Part shown: in pieces, positions 10,351 through 23,178 of the stretch
Layout: each line of letters begins with the position of its first letter
Numbering within the stretch: the first letter of the stretch is position 1
DNA from: Phascolarctos cinereus
Taxonomy: Eukaryota > Chordata > Mammalia > Diprotodontia > Phascolarctidae
Assembly (NCBI RefSeq): GCF_002099425.1
Contig: NW_018343953.1
Span: 11,692,001 to 11,756,000 of the forward strand
Direction of reading: 5' to 3'
DNA length: 64,000 nucleotides
Program-made: the position numbers and the translations under genes
Notes under the pieces: generated by a model
The model's input: the letters and a program-made list of their open reading frames with translations, nothing else
Databases searched by the model: none
Told to the model about the DNA's origin: nothing

Positions 10351-13061
10351 TTCTAAGAGGTTAGGTCACTGTGGTTAGTAGAATGCAATCAGAGGAAGGG
10401 TGGAACAATTAAGGGCAGAGTGATATTTAGGATTTTTGATAAAAAGCCATTCAGCAGTTTACTACAGGAGATCACGATAACTCTAAAGGTGAGATAAGCA
10501 GAAAGTAAAGCCAAGATTAGGCTTAACTCTCTTGCTGTTAGTATCAGAGCCTAATGTTTCACTTGTACCAAGGTATTTGCATTTCTTCAACTTTTAATCT
10601 ACGTTGTATTTATTTGTTTACATAGAGCAATTATGAGCAAATAATTAATCATCTTGTTACTATTAGCAGTTATATTTTTATAGAAAAGACAACACTCACC
10701 AGATCACTTGTTGAAAGCTGAGATTTAGGTAGTCGTGTCTGTGGGAAACCTAGCTAGTCAGTATATAATAATATACTGTAGTATGATATATAATATAATC
10801 AAATGCGATTGTTCACCAGAATTGTAGACACAGTGATTAGGGAGAATTGACCAACATCTACAGGGCTCGTGTGGTAAAATAAGGCCATTGTGATATTGAG
10901 AGTCATTACATGACCTTGGAGTGGAAAAGAAAGAGCCCTATTAACCTCGATTTGCCACCTTAAAGCACTGACCATTAATTTTCTCATTTATTTGCTCTAC
11001 TCATTTTCTGCACAGTAAGAGTTACTTTATTGATGCTATATGGTGAAACAATGAATAATCGCCAGTAAAAGTTATTTCTCCTGGTCAACACTTTGCATTG
11101 CTTGAACCTCTGTGTCCATACTGGCCTTAGTCTTGGAGGAGCATAACAAAGTAGAAAGTAATAAATTTGTGAGATATGAAAAATCCCTTGCGTTTCATTG
11201 TATTAGATATTCATTACTGACTTTTGGGGATAGTGTCTCCTATTTATTATTTTTCCTGTTGACTCATGTTATTAGTAATTATTTTTATATTCTACCATGT
11301 ATTAAAAAGGGTTCTATTTAGCCAACAAATATAATAGAGGAAGATTGAAAATACATATATTAATTTAATGTATATATATTATTCAAGATGTTATTTTGGT
11401 GAAACGATAATTTCCACTAAAATATTTAGGAACACAGAAAAGCCTGGGTTTGCAATGTTTCCTTGAATATCACCCACGTTAGCCCAGTAGCTCTTAGAAT
11501 AAGGTTACTGAGAAACTTGTTCTTTGTCACCTGTTATTGTTGCCACTTATAATTTATTGGCTTGTTGCTTTTGGAATCAAAAACTGAGGTGGGAAGTATG
11601 AAGGACTCAATAGGGCAATTGTTCCAGTTTTCTACCCACATTCTGTTAAAAAAAAAAAAGAGAGAAATGTGAAGACGTATTCAAAGGTTTTTTTTTTTCT
11701 CCACTTGAAAAATGTTTACCTCTTTCTTAGTGTAGAATAGAATGAATCTATTACTTTTTGAGCATGTTCCTTGATGGTCTGAGTCAGAAAATAGGTTCAC
11801 CTCTACGTAGCTTATCCAAGAAAGATGCTATGTAAATATAATTGGTGGAATACAGTGGATAGCATTTCTTCTGGAAACTGTGATTTGCATTAATGCCTGT
11901 TCTTTTGTGTACTTTTTAATTACTTTGTTTTCTAATACTTTGTTTTTTTAGAGGTTACTTATCTGATAATTTCAACTATTTAGAAGTTAGCTGAGATGGA
12001 GGGAGTAAGGGGGAAAATATAGATTATTATAGCTGCCAGAATGACTACTATAAAGAACATTATTCAGAAAAAAACTCTCAGGTCCTTACTTAGAAACTTT
12101 TTACTTGTACGTTGTACACAGTTAGTTGTCTGTTACAAGCTCTGTGATCTAGTTTCCAGTGAAGATTTAGAAACAGTAAAGTTCAAGAGTGGATTGCTAG
12201 AGGCAGATAAACTAAAACAGCAAGAAATGATTGTCTTTTTTTTTTTCAGCTAACGGGAGAAAGACACAGGAATTAAAAAATTGTAATAATCAGATGCCTT
12301 GTATGGTCTTCTGAGAATATGAATATGCTATGACACAATAAAACAATTGCTGTTTATATTCATAACACTTAGTCTTCAAGAAAGGATTGAAAAATTTTAA
12401 GTATATTTGTTTTAAGAAGGCAAAAAGCAATTTGGTTTTTTAAGGAGCTTAGGGAATTTGGGTTTAGTAACAAAATCATCATATGTGAAATAGCACATCT
12501 TGGACTATATTAAAAAAATTAACTCTCCTCCTTTATTAATAGTCAGGTTGGAAGTTACCAAAACTGAATTTTATCTTGTCAATAGGCTCAATAGTATTAA
12601 TACAAACTGTTTTTTCAAATGTGGTTAAGTAAGCAATGGCATCCTAAAAAAAGCTTGAGAGACCAAGATGACTACAATATGCTAAGACAAATCAACTCAT
12701 TTTCATTATTATGAGTTATGTCACTCTGAGCTATAATAGCTCCTAGGAATGCAACTGTTAGCCTTGCTCAGTTTGCCCATCTATCTCTCTCTCTCCACCT
12801 GTTCCTGTTCATAGGCGTGGTTGGAATGTACATGGATATCTGTAGAAAACAGACAATAGCTATACAATGGACCTTCCAAGTCCATATTCAACATATTAGA
12901 CTGTGCTATAATTGTGAGGCTGGAGGATATAGAATAATTTCATTGGTTCTGGTATTGCCACATCTCATCTTATGTTGCTTCTATACAGTCTGTTCAACAC
13001 TAGTATGAAATGACCATACGATAGTATAGCGATCACTTTGCAATTGTCAAGATCCTAAATA
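10351..13061. other. Repeat-poor sequence, no gene seen
   Basis: About 2.7 kb, AT-rich, in which I recognise no interspersed repeat, exon or RNA. Poly-T and poly-A tracts occur at 11647-11660, 11687-11700 and 12235-12248. It forms part of a longer repeat-poor interval (see findings). Confidence 0.45.
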
Positions 13062-13150
13062 GAAATGCTGAACTCCTTGAAAGCAGGGACTATACCATAT
13101 ATTGACTTTGTATTTCCAAAAGCACAGAGCATAGTGCTGAATAAATACTT
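13062..13150 (+). repeat. L2/MIR 3' tail fragment
   Basis: Contains 'gaactccttgaaagcaggg', 'tttgtatttccaaaagcaca' and 'gcatagtgctgaataaat', matching the L2 tail in order. It is short and diverged. Confidence 0.65.
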
Positions 13151-16100
13151 ACAGTATAGAATAAAAGCACGAAATGCTCCTCTTGGTAGAAATAAAGTTT
13201 ACTTTTACAATCTTAAGGCTCTAGAAATTGGACAAACTGCACTCTAAAAATAAGTGTAGAGATAGTGATGGGCCCTCATACTTCAGTGATTGTTCTAGAA
13301 TACTTTGGGTACACCTGGTCAGGGTCTCAATGCCATTGTTAAATTCACTACTAAAGTCTAATAAAGTTATTTATAATAACTAACAAAAAAAGATGCATTT
13401 GGAGATCTAACCAAAGTTAAAATATTTCTTAAATTGGGGGCCAAATCATGGTATGGCTAAGAGCATGCAGAAGCATATTTTCATTTCAAAAGATGCAAAG
13501 AGATAGGTTTTTTTATATTATTCATGCAAATTATGTTCAAGGGTAGACTTGATAGCTGTAGATCAGCTCCCATCCTCATTTTAGGCCGTAGTTTCAATTT
13601 GCTTTCTGTCTAAGCATATAACATGATCCCTAATATCTAGCCACATCAAATGAGTACCCTCCTTATCTCTGCTAGGTATTGTAGGGGAGGAATATAGCCA
13701 GAAGGTGGCAGGAGGGGAAAGATGAAACAAAAATTTTGTCGGTTTCTATCCTTGAACTGGATAATCAGCTTCCTGAATAATCAAGAGTTAGTTGTGGTTC
13801 TCTTGTTGTTGTCTTCACTTCTGTTGTTTTTTGGTTGGTTTGTCTATTTTCATTATAGCTAAGCATAGAAACAGTTTAAGAGAAGGGCATGAGTAGGTGC
13901 ATTATACTTAAACCTATGGACCAAATGCCCAAATTCTAGTCATTGTACAGTGAACTGAACCTGTTACAAGTAGTGCTTCTTGGTATTTGCAATGATCCTG
14001 TTATCACTCTGTGCTGTGTTCATAAAAAGAAATGCTATTTTTGCTGTTCTGCCAGCAGTGAGAAAAGTACACACCTTGGGCTTTTCTCTCATTTTTTCTG
14101 TCTTTGCTGGGCTTCACATCGTAGGGCAGAGGTATGGGACTGCCCATCAGTCAACCATTGTTATTGTTACAATCACTGGCTGAATTGTGCTTGTTCATTC
14201 TGAAACCTCCCATTCTCTCCCCTCCCTCCCTTCTTGAAACCTTGAGGCTTACTAAAGAGCTGTGATTGCAGTTACACTTTTCAACCTTAGATCAATAGTG
14301 CTCTCAAGAGCTTGCTTGTGTGTTGAAGTACCAAACCTCTCTCCGTTATTTCAGGTAAGAGAATTCATTTTTTAAAAAACGAATTGTGAATAGAATTCAA
14401 GGTTTCATAGGGATCCTATTTTTCTAAATAGATTTGTTGAATACATTTGGAGGATAATGTTTCCAATTCCCGTTTTCAGTTTTCTCTAAAGAGAAATAAT
14501 GCATGTGTCTAGGCAGCTGTAGAACAGTCTATTTTCTGACACCAATAGTATTATTGCTATTGACTTGCTGTGCATCTGTGGTAGGTATTTGCTAAATATG
14601 TTCTAATTACAGAAAATCCAAGCCAACAAAAGAGGCTATCAGGCTCTACAGTTTTGCTCTGATTTTAGTATAAAAGGGTTCATTTAATGTACTTTGTATG
14701 TAATTTACCTAAAACTATCCTACAACTTTGAATTTATTTTCATCCAGAACTATTTGTTTTGATTTTGTTGCTGGATTTCCCCCCCCATTTTGTAGTTATT
14801 CTGATTTTAAAATTAATAATCCTTTTGATAATATTTGCTGTTAGCACATGTACCTGCTATAATACAAAGACAAATCTTAGGTAGTGATTTATTCTTTTGC
14901 ACTGCTTATCAGATGGAGCAAATCACTCTTATTCTTGTTTTGGGTGTTTTTGCATTTTTTCCTAATAATAAAAATGAAGGTGCAGGCTCAGTTTAAATTT
15001 GTTCAGTTATAATTACCACTTTTGCAATTTATTGAGTTGTTATATTCCCTTTCTTTATTTACTAGGTGATTAGATACATGCACAACAAGGTGACATGGAA
15101 GAGAGTTGGCTTTTTAAAAGTATACTAAAAGAAGAGCAAAAAAAATCTACTTTGTCTTGAAAAGTTAAAACTATACTTCAAGTCCTTTAATGAAATCATA
15201 TATGGAAATTAGTAACATGACAGAACAATTCCAAATTTTCTACTTTTCTCATGACTTAAATATTAATTTAAATATTTATAATTTTTTTAAATCTCATCAA
15301 ATTCTTAATGTCAGAGCCAAAACCCACATGTAAGTAAAAGTTAGAAGAATGATTGCTCTTAGACATTGCCATCCCAACAGGAATGATTTACTCGTGGGCT
15401 CTTTGTTTTTCACATTCATGAACACTTTTTAAGAGCTTTAGGAGTATTATTTAGCATTTTTGAAAGAAATACTATTTCTTTAGTTCTGTGTGAAAAAATA
15501 AGTACCTACTGGCACAGATTGATTTAGCCATCAAAAAGTAGATTTTTGTATCTTTTTTTGGTTGAAAAGGGAACTTATTTAAAAGAATGTATAAACTGCA
15601 ACTCAGTTGTCATTGTTCTGCTGGTTCTTGCAAAGGTACATGTAGGACAGTGATAGCTGTCCCTGATCGCTGAAATAAAATTGTCCTAAACTTTTTCTGT
15701 GGACTGTTTTTTTTTTTTCATTAAAGACACATGATATAGGAAAAATTCTCCAAAGGTACATTAGGATTTTCCAAATATCTTTTTCATATTATGTTCTGCA
15801 AAGCTGCATTAAGAGTTCAGGATTTTCAAAATAATGGCATAGCTATCTTACAGACCTAATAGAGACTTTCAGTACTATCCTTTTACTTAGGTAGGTATTG
15901 TAACTGAAGTCCTGTAAAAAGCCATATAATTCGCATGAAATTTATTTGAGAGACATTGCTTGTGTGAAATAAGTTGTAAGGGACTTTTAATGTTATCTAA
16001 ACAAAGACCTCTATATACTTATATGTATGAACTCATATTGATAGCTTAACTGTTGACTGAAAAGTAAATATTTCAGTTGACCATTTGTGTGTTTTAATGC

Positions 16101-17068
16101 TGTCTATGCAATAAATAATAATTTCACTAATTTTTTTTTCTTTATGGTATACCTATTGTATGGTCATAGCCTTACTTCATCAGTAGTTTGAGCTAGATAC
16201 TTATAAATGATTGAAACTGTTAAGTGATTGAATCGACTGGATGTAAACACTGGCCCACTTGTGATTGATAAGACTGACAGTATGATTGAAAAGACTGACA
16301 CCACGTGACAGTCTTTCCCACATAGGATGACCATGTAGAATAAACTCTGATTAGCCTTCTTGGTAGCTATTTCCAGGGCTCATTATTTTTGATAGTTCTG
16401 TCTCTTCCCTTGTGAGCTGTATTACATTTGGGTTCAAATTGCGTGACCCCTTTTGGATAGCTTTGAACCTGGATGATTCCAAATGCCCATCTATCTATTC
16501 ACTGTCACTTTCCCACAATCAGGGACTTATTCAGCATTTGTTCAATTTGATTCCAGTTATGTGTTTCAGTGTTTTTTTATTGTATCTTTGTCCCAACTTG
16601 CTTGCAGGTGCCCCACTTCACTCACTGTGAATTTTAAATATAGAAAGATTGTCTGTGGGAAGCAACTTATTTCCCTCTCATTTAACACATAATTTTCTAT
16701 CATAATCTACCTGTTTTGGAAACTTAACTATTTTCCCCCAGTCTAACACTGCTGGATTTAAGTTACACATTTTAAACTTAAACAGGCTGTTATGATTAGA
16801 AGCTGGTAATATTAGGTTCCTTAAATAACTTACCTTTTCCTAATGCAAGATTAGAAATAGTTTGCATAATCCATGTAATACACTCAAACCATTCTGTGCC
16901 ATGCAAATCACATTCATTGTCAGAAATTACATGACTATTTTGAATTGATATTTTTGAACCATTTATTTGTTTTCTTTGATTTCTTTAAAAATTAAGATTT
17001 TTAATGTCTGTAGCTTATAATAGGTCTATGTCAGGGAGCTCTATCTTTGTCAGTGTGTGTTCTCCTAG
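13151..17068. other. Repeat-poor AT-rich interval, no gene seen
   Basis: Nearly 4 kb with no repeat I can name. An open frame at 13980-14183 encodes a hydrophobic 67-residue peptide with two possible membrane-like stretches (MVFAMILLSLCAVFI and LGFSLIFSVFAGLHIVG), but there is no homology I recognise. Poly-T and poly-C runs occur near 14780 and 15708. It could hold conserved noncoding sequence; this cannot be tested from one genome. Confidence 0.4.
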
Positions 17069-17284
17069 AGGCAGCTGGTAGATAGATTGCTGGACCTGGA
17101 ATCAGAAGAATCTGAGTTCAGATCCTGCCTCAGATACTTAACTAGCTGTGTGACATGGGCAAGTTATTAATAGTACCCTCCTCCCAGGGTTGTTATGAGG
17201 ATAAAATGGTTAACATTTGTAAAATGCTGTGCAAACTTTAAGGTGCTATATAAATGCTAGGTGTTGTTATTACTATTATTATTC
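17069..17284 (+). mobile_element. CORE-SINE (MAR1/MIR-type)
   Basis: It begins with the tRNA-like 'aggcagctggtagatag', then 'tgagttcagatcctgcctc', 'ctagctgtgtgacatgggc', 'cccagggttgttatgagg', 'ataaaatggttaacattt', 'gctatataaatgctagg' and a TTATTATTATT tail. This tail type is that of marsupial and monotreme-like CORE-SINEs mobilised by L2, unlike the CTGAACAACA-tailed SINEs. A short central block (CTCAGTTTCCTCATCTG) is missing. Confidence 0.82.
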
Positions 17285-17489
17285 CATTGACATAGATTAC
17301 AACTTCTGTACAAATTAGCAAATGATTTTCAAGTGTTTCTGGGATTTCCAACCTTGTGATAAGCCTCTATGACCTTGGACAAAAGACATATAGTCTATGA
17401 TTGAGCCTGTACTTTAGCTTGGTAGAACCTGCTAGAGCTTACACTTCATTGTTATAACCTTGAAAAATCCAGGGTCTTGGGAAAGGACT

Positions 17490-18010
17490 TACATTCAAAA
17501 GTGTTTATTGCCATACTTTTTTATGAGCAAAAAAGTAGAAACAAAATAAGTTTCCATAATTTGAGGAATAACTGAACAAATTGTGGCATATGAACAAAAT
17601 AGAATGTAATTGCCCAGTAAGAAATGCCTAATATGAAGAATTTAGAGAAACTTAGCAAAACTTATATGATGGAGAATAAAATGAGCAGAACCAAGAAGGG
17701 GAGGGGAGGGAAAGGAATAAGCATTTAGGAGGATAATTTATATGATAACAACATTGATATGAAGGAACTATGAATTTTGTCTAGTTAGTGACCAATCACG
17801 TTTTAGAAAATGGATGACGAAGCGTCTCATCTCTAGGTGCAGAAGGGATGGACTAGAAGCAAGGAATGAGATGTATTTTCATATGTGACCAATGTGTGGA
17901 CATGCTTTATTTGATTATATTTATTACAAGGTAAGACTTCTATTTGGGAAGAGAATGTGTGTTAGCGGAAAGTGATAGGGATTAAAAGATGGAAAGAAAA
18001 GTATCAATAA
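17490..18010 (+). mobile_element. Old 5'-truncated L1 LINE, ORF2 end and 3' UTR
   Basis: Landmarks in order are 'ataactgaacaaattgtgg', 'catatgaacaaaatagaatg', 'cagtaagaaatgcctaa', 'aatgagcagaaccaagaag' and, in the 3' UTR, 'ggatggactagaagc'. The first blocks correspond to the C-terminal end of marsupial L1 ORF2 ('GEWLNKLWYMIVIEYY...'-like, compare 40306-40521). It is strongly decayed and 5'-truncated. Confidence 0.65.
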
Positions 18011-18077
18011 AACATAAACCACAGAAGCACATAGGGAATTTTATTGCTACCTTATTGGTTTTAATATACACTTAAAC

Positions 18078-18545
18078 AAAAAGCCCCATTCCTCCAGAGC
18101 TTACATTCTAATGGGAAGACAGTACACAAAAGGGAAATAAAAAGAATTGAGAAGGGAAGAGCCAGGCACTATGGCGTTTTGAAGTCTAGAAACCAGGAAT
18201 AAAGCTGGGAGGGGAATGAAGGCTGGTTTAGGCCCCTCTTTAAAACGGAGTTTCCAAGAAGAACTCAATGGAATAAAAGGCAGGCCTTACAGAAGGATAT
18301 TCTATTTGAGAAGACTGGAGGGCTAATTGCATGTTTCAGTAAGGAGACCCCACGTGCTGAGGGAAGTTCCAGGATGAGGTGAAATGATTTGAAATTTTGG
18401 GAGCCAGGAACAGGGTTGGGAGAGGAATGTGGCCATGAAAGCAATTAGAATAAGATCACTTAGGGTAGCAAACAGCAAAAATAAAGAATCAGCAATAAAG
18501 ACAGATGATAGAGTGCTTTTGTCTGTGGAAAACAATCAGATATCA
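18078..18545. repeat. Unclassified repeat with L2-like left edge and internal duplication
   Basis: The left edge ('ccagagcttacattctaatg', 18094-18113) is the reverse complement of an L2 tail block. To its right, two similar blocks begin at 18193 ('ccaggaataaagctggg') and 18404 ('ccaggaacagggttggg'). Each is followed by 'aggggaatg' or 'agaggaatg' and then 'aggctgg' or 'tggccatg'. The spacing is about 211 bp. I do not know the family. Confidence 0.45.
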
Positions 18546-18599
18546 GCTCTTTAATACTACAGGCCTCATAGGCTTTTTATGTTGTATGAGTGTGATGGG

Positions 18600-19099
18600 G
18601 CCTTTACTTCTTCTCCTGTCACTCTCTTCTTAACCTCTTACAATCCAGCTTCTGACTTTATAATTCCACCAGAACTGCTCCCTCCAAAGTTACCAGTGAT
18701 CTCTTATTTGACAAATCCAGTGGCCTTTTCTCAATCCTCATCCTTCTAGACCTCTCTGTAGTCTTTGACAATATTGTTCACTTTCTTCTTTGATACTCTT
18801 TTCTCTTTAGGTTTTCTGGGCAGTTTTCTCTCCTCCTCCTACTACTCTAACAGCTCCTTCCCTGTATCTTTTCTCCACATTCCTAGGAAACCTTTCCAAT
18901 CCCCCTTAATTTTAAATCTTAGTACCTTCCTTCTGAGACTACCATATATCTTTATTGTATGTAGATGTTTGCATCTTGTTTCCCCCACTGGACTGTGAAT
19001 TCCTGGGGACCAAGGACTGTTTTTTTTTGCCCCTTTCTTTGTATTCCCAGTGCTTAGCACAGTGCCTGGCACATAATAAGTACTTATTAAATGATGTTG

Positions 19100-19108
<9 letters not shown>
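18600..19108 (+). mobile_element. L2 LINE with reverse transcriptase remnant, internally deleted
   Basis: Positions 18640-18785 translate, with interruptions, to NSTRTAPSKVTSDLLFDKSS then GLFSILILLDLSVVFDNIVH. This matches L2 ORF2 'HSTETALSKVTNDLLxAK...LLDLSAAFDTVDH', reverse transcriptase motif A, whose catalytic Asp is in 'LDLS' and 'FD'. The sequence then jumps near 18900 to the 3' tail ('cccagtgcttagcacagtgc', 'taagtacttattaaatg'), so the middle of the ORF is deleted. The tail merges into a TGAC repeat and the microsatellite that follows. Confidence 0.8.
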
Positions 19109-19245
<137 letters not shown>

Positions 19246-19789
19246 GATATTCCTTTATTTCTGTACCAGCAGATGCTAGTAAGTCATTTTATATGTTGCC
19301 CCTGGAAGTTCACAGTATCACCTGAATGCCCAGAGGAGCCATCTGGGACTATGGGGTCGGGGTGGGGAAGAGCCATCATCACTGGAGTCATTCTGTCTCC
19401 TGTCTTCCCTTTCCCCTGCTCTGTACTCTGGGTCTTCCCAAAATCCAGGGTTAATCAGTAAAGCTGCCACCAATGGAGGAGACTCCTGTCCTCCTCATTT
19501 TGCTTTTCACTCCAGCTACTTAACTGTTCTCTGGTCTTGGATGAAAGGGGGTCAACAACTCTATTTTTTCTGATAAGAGAGAAGGTCACCAGGGCTTGCT
19601 CTCTGCCCTGTCTCTGTCTCTTAAGATTCACTAGGCCTTTCCATCTGCTGTGACTTTATGCTCAGCTGCTCCCTGACACTGTTGTCTTAACAATCTGTGA
19701 AACACAAGGACCTCTAGTCATTGCCATTAGCTGCAATGCTATACCCTTAGGATGTCTAGGACTCTATCCTGATGCTAAACTTTCTTTAT

Positions 19790-19900
19790 GCGGTGGCTTC
19801 CCCAATTAGATTGTAAACTTTTGAGATTAGGGAGTAGTTTTTTTTTTCCTGTTTCCATTTGCTTAACACAAGATAGCACATAAAAACCACTTAGTAAATG
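19790..19900 (+). repeat. L2 3' end fragment
   Basis: 'cccaattagattgtaaact', 'gagattagggagtag', 'tgcttaacacaagatagcac' and 'acttagtaaatgt' reproduce the L2 tail in order. Confidence 0.75.
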
Positions 19901-19946
19901 TTATATATATATATATATACACATATATATACATATATATATATTT
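19901..19946. repeat. (TA)n microsatellite
   Basis: An alternating TA tract with ACA interruptions directly follows the L2 tail above and probably grew from it. Confidence 0.9.
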
Positions 19947-19999
19947 ATTTGTTTATTCATGCTATAGTAGAGCACTATATCCTGTATTCATTCATTCAT

Positions 20000-20110
20000 A
20001 AATTTAGCTGACAAACATTAAGTACCTAATGTGTATCAGGTACTGTGCTAGATAATATGGTGTAAACACAAGCAGAAAAACAGAATTGAATGAAACCCAA
20101 AGGCTCCTGT
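20000..20110 (-). repeat. L2 3' end fragment
   Basis: Plus-strand 'cattaagtacctaatgtg', 'tatcaggtactgtgctag' and the trailing 'aaaggctcctg' are the reverse complement of the L2 tail. An ATTC repeat at its left edge (19987-20000) is the inverse of the TGAA-type terminal repeat. Confidence 0.65.
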
Positions 20111-20769
20111 TTTCTAATGTGGATTCTTATACTGTAGTAAAAGGCAGAGTGTAAAAATGAAAAGATTAACGTGACAGGAGAAAGTGGACATTTGAATATG
20201 ACTCACAAAGGATGAACATATTGATGGATCACTATATTGGTTCATGTATTACGTATGAAATTGCAGATTAGAAAATGACACCATTGAAATTATTTACATG
20301 TTATATAAATCATTTATTTTCTCAGTAAGGGGTTATCTATGAAAAGATCTGAACTTTGGGGCTATGATTACTAAATCTTTGTGAGCAAATTCAGTTGACT
20401 GGGTTGTATGTATTTTCAAAGAGGTGACTGGCAACTAAGACATGCTATTAGAAAGGTAGATACAGCTGGTGAAAAATCACATCACAGTACTGTGGAAGAA
20501 ATTTGTGACTATTTTAGAGAACACATTTCTGAGTACATTCTATTCCCTGACCCTGAATAGTTTTTACAGTGCTCATAAAACAAGGCTATTTTGGTGCTAC
20601 TTGCCAAATACTAATACCTGGCAGGTGTCAGTGAATCAGATCCCTCCAGATTTAAACCATATAAGGAAAAGTTGACTCTTCTTGCATGTGCTAATGTCAT
20701 ATGCCTCAATAAATCAAAACTTTTGGTCATTGGAAATGTCATTACCCAAGACCTTTTAAATTAAATTAA

Positions 20770-21700
20770 ATCTAGACATTTATTAAATACCTGCCATGTG
20801 CAAAAGCGTGGTGATAGGTACTGGGATACAGAGACAAAACACATAGAATTCTTATCTTCAAGGTACTCGTTGTATTAGGAAGATATACACACAAATAAGT
20901 AAATACAGGGTAATTTGAAAATGGCGAGAAGATGTTAAGAACTGGAGGGATCAGAAAAAGCTTGGTGGAAATGGCATAGACAGAGATGAAGAAAGAGTGC
21001 ATTTCATGTGTGAGTGATAGCTTGGATGGATACAAAGAACTGAAAGATTGAATGCTACGTTTGGGACACAGGAATGTAGAATACCTGAAGAGGAGTAATG
21101 TGAACAGAGGCTAGAAGTATAAATTAGAGTCAGGTCGTGGATAGTCTTAAATGCCAAGTTGAGGAACTTATATTTGATTCTAGAAGCAACAGGAAGACCC
21201 TGAAGATTTTTTGAGCAGGTTACTGACATAGACATGTAACATGAAAATTTTGATTTGGTAGCTGTTTAGAAGACAGATTGAAGAGGGGAAGAAACTGGAA
21301 GCGGGGAGACCAATTAAAGCACTGTTAATCATGGTCCAGGCACTATCATGATAGTGCCAGAGTAAGTGGAGAGAAGGCAATGAATGAAAGTGATATTGTG
21401 GAGTTTGAAATAATAGGTAGGTGGTTGGTTAGAGAAGTTGATTGACATGGGGGAATGTATGATAACTTCAAACAAAGTTGGTGGTTCTCTGAACAGAAAT
21501 AGGTAAATTTCTAGAAAATTTGGAATTTAGGAGGGAAATTATTCGGTACCATTTGAGACATGTTGTGTTTGAGATGCCTGTAGGACATTTAGTGAAGAAG
21601 GTATCTATCAGTCAGCTGCCAATATAGTAGTGGAACTCAGGAGAGATATGAGGACTGAATACGTAGATTTTTGGTGTCAACTGTGTGGTGGTGAAAATTG
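20770..21700 (-). mobile_element. L2 LINE, 3' part of ORF2 plus tail
   Basis: This is one of the longest L2 copies here. On the plus strand it runs from the tail ('gacatttattaaatacctg') through the ORF2 C-terminus to near the RT core. The minus frame at 20951-21235 contains LQGLPVASRIKYKFLNLAFK, which matches the L2 'QWLPVASRIxYKxLxLxYK' block. Farther right, 'gatgcctgtaggacattt' and 'aactcaggagagatatgagg' correspond to the coding region just after the YADD motif. Several frame changes make it inactive. Confidence 0.85.
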
Positions 21701-21715
21701 AACCTTTAGATTCAA

Positions 21716-22284
21716 GGGTATTACATATTAACTTGTTGCCTGCGTATAGAACAAAAGTTAATTCAAGGAATAACAAGTTTCCTTCATGGATCTGTTATCT
21801 TTTTGTATATTCAAGGACAGAATTTCAGAATTACAGACTTCTTAGAGCAAGGGTTTTAAGACTTCAGGAATTCAGGATTTCAAGGGATTGATTCAAGGTA
21901 GTTTCTTTAGTTACCATGGCTTCCAAAATTCACTATCTGGTACCCAATATCTGATGAGATCCTCTCTGTATTTAGCTAGGGTGATCCTTGGATGACATAG
22001 CCCATATCCTGGCCCATAGTCAAAGCTTTTGGATTTTGGAAATCGGGAGAAACTGCCAGAGTCTGTACTTTGTGAATATAAACCTTTATAAAACCAAAGT
22101 CACTCCCACACCATGATGAAGCATGAGGGTAAAATTTCATGGGAGGAAAGTTATTATATAGCTAAGTATCTCTAAAGAAGTAGGCTTAAGGTTGCTGGTG
22201 AACGTATTTATCATTTTCTGAACCCTAATGTCACATTGCTGATTCATCTTAAGGTCCAGAATGTTCATATGTTCATAGGAGCAT
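21716..22284. other. Unassigned sequence, no gene seen
   Basis: No repeat or exon recognised. The open frame at 21685-21891 is of ordinary composition and has no supporting context. Confidence 0.4.
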
Positions 22285-22432
22285 GGATTTAGGGCTATAG
22301 TGACTTTGCATGTCAACTAAGTCTAATCCCAGGTCATTTTACAGGTGAATGAACTGAGGTACAGAGAAATTAAGTGATTTACCCAAGGTCCTACTGATAG
22401 TGAGTGAAATTCATAGACAGTATATTTAATGT
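22285..22432 (-). repeat. MIR copy
   Basis: Reverse-complement MIR blocks 'tctaatcccaggtcatttta', 'caggtgaatgaactgaggt', 'acagagaaattaagtgattt' and 'acccaaggtcctactgatag' appear in order. Confidence 0.75.
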
Positions 22433-23166
22433 TCTAATATGCAAAATTTCATGGGAAAATGTTTTTTTTTTATCATTTCCTTCAGTCTTGCTATAACATT
22501 TAAGATGGAATTTAAAATGTCTGTGCCTAGAGTTCTGTTTGGTATTAAAGGAGAACTTAGAGAAAATTGTCACTGGGTGTTATATAGGAAAATGTATCAT
22601 CTTCTTTTTATGAAGAATTTATAGCTTTGGATTAAAGCATCCAGATAGCACCTGAGAATCAGTTCTTGAAATGTTTTTCTATTTCATGAACACAGCAAAT
22701 GAGATAGAAGAATGGAGGTAAGCTGACATAGGTGCCCCTGGCTTGTTGTTTTAGTAATACAGAGACCAGAGTGATTTCAGTGATACTGGGAGCTTGTAGG
22801 ACTTTGATAAAACTATGAAGATTATTTTCTGGAGGACAAGAAAATTAGTTGGAGGAATGATGCCTTAGTGTTAGCCTTTTATTTTCTGACATTCTATAAG
22901 AAGGCACTTGTTACCCTGTCACAGAAATCATGTGTTTCTGCGTGCTTTATTCCACCTTTTAAAGAGGCAAAAAAAAGCAAGCCAACATTGGAGACTGTTT
23001 TTAAGAAAGCCAGTAACAAGACTAATATCCTTTGAGCTTTATGTCTCTCACCCTCTTAGCCTATATCTGTACCTACAAACTACATCTTCAGTATACTATA
23101 ATAACTGAAATTAGTAATGATGATTCTGAATCATCCAGAAAATGTTCAGGTGATTGGCACATTTTA
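22433..23166. other. Unassigned sequence, no gene seen
   Basis: Nothing recognised. Short frames on both strands have no family resemblance. Confidence 0.4.
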
Positions 23167-23178
23167 AAAAGACTTTTA

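Noticed and set aside
14340-14362. 'ttatttcaggtaagag', acceptor and donor motifs back to back
   Set aside because: No exon lies between them, so it is most likely chance. A recursive splice site would need transcript data.
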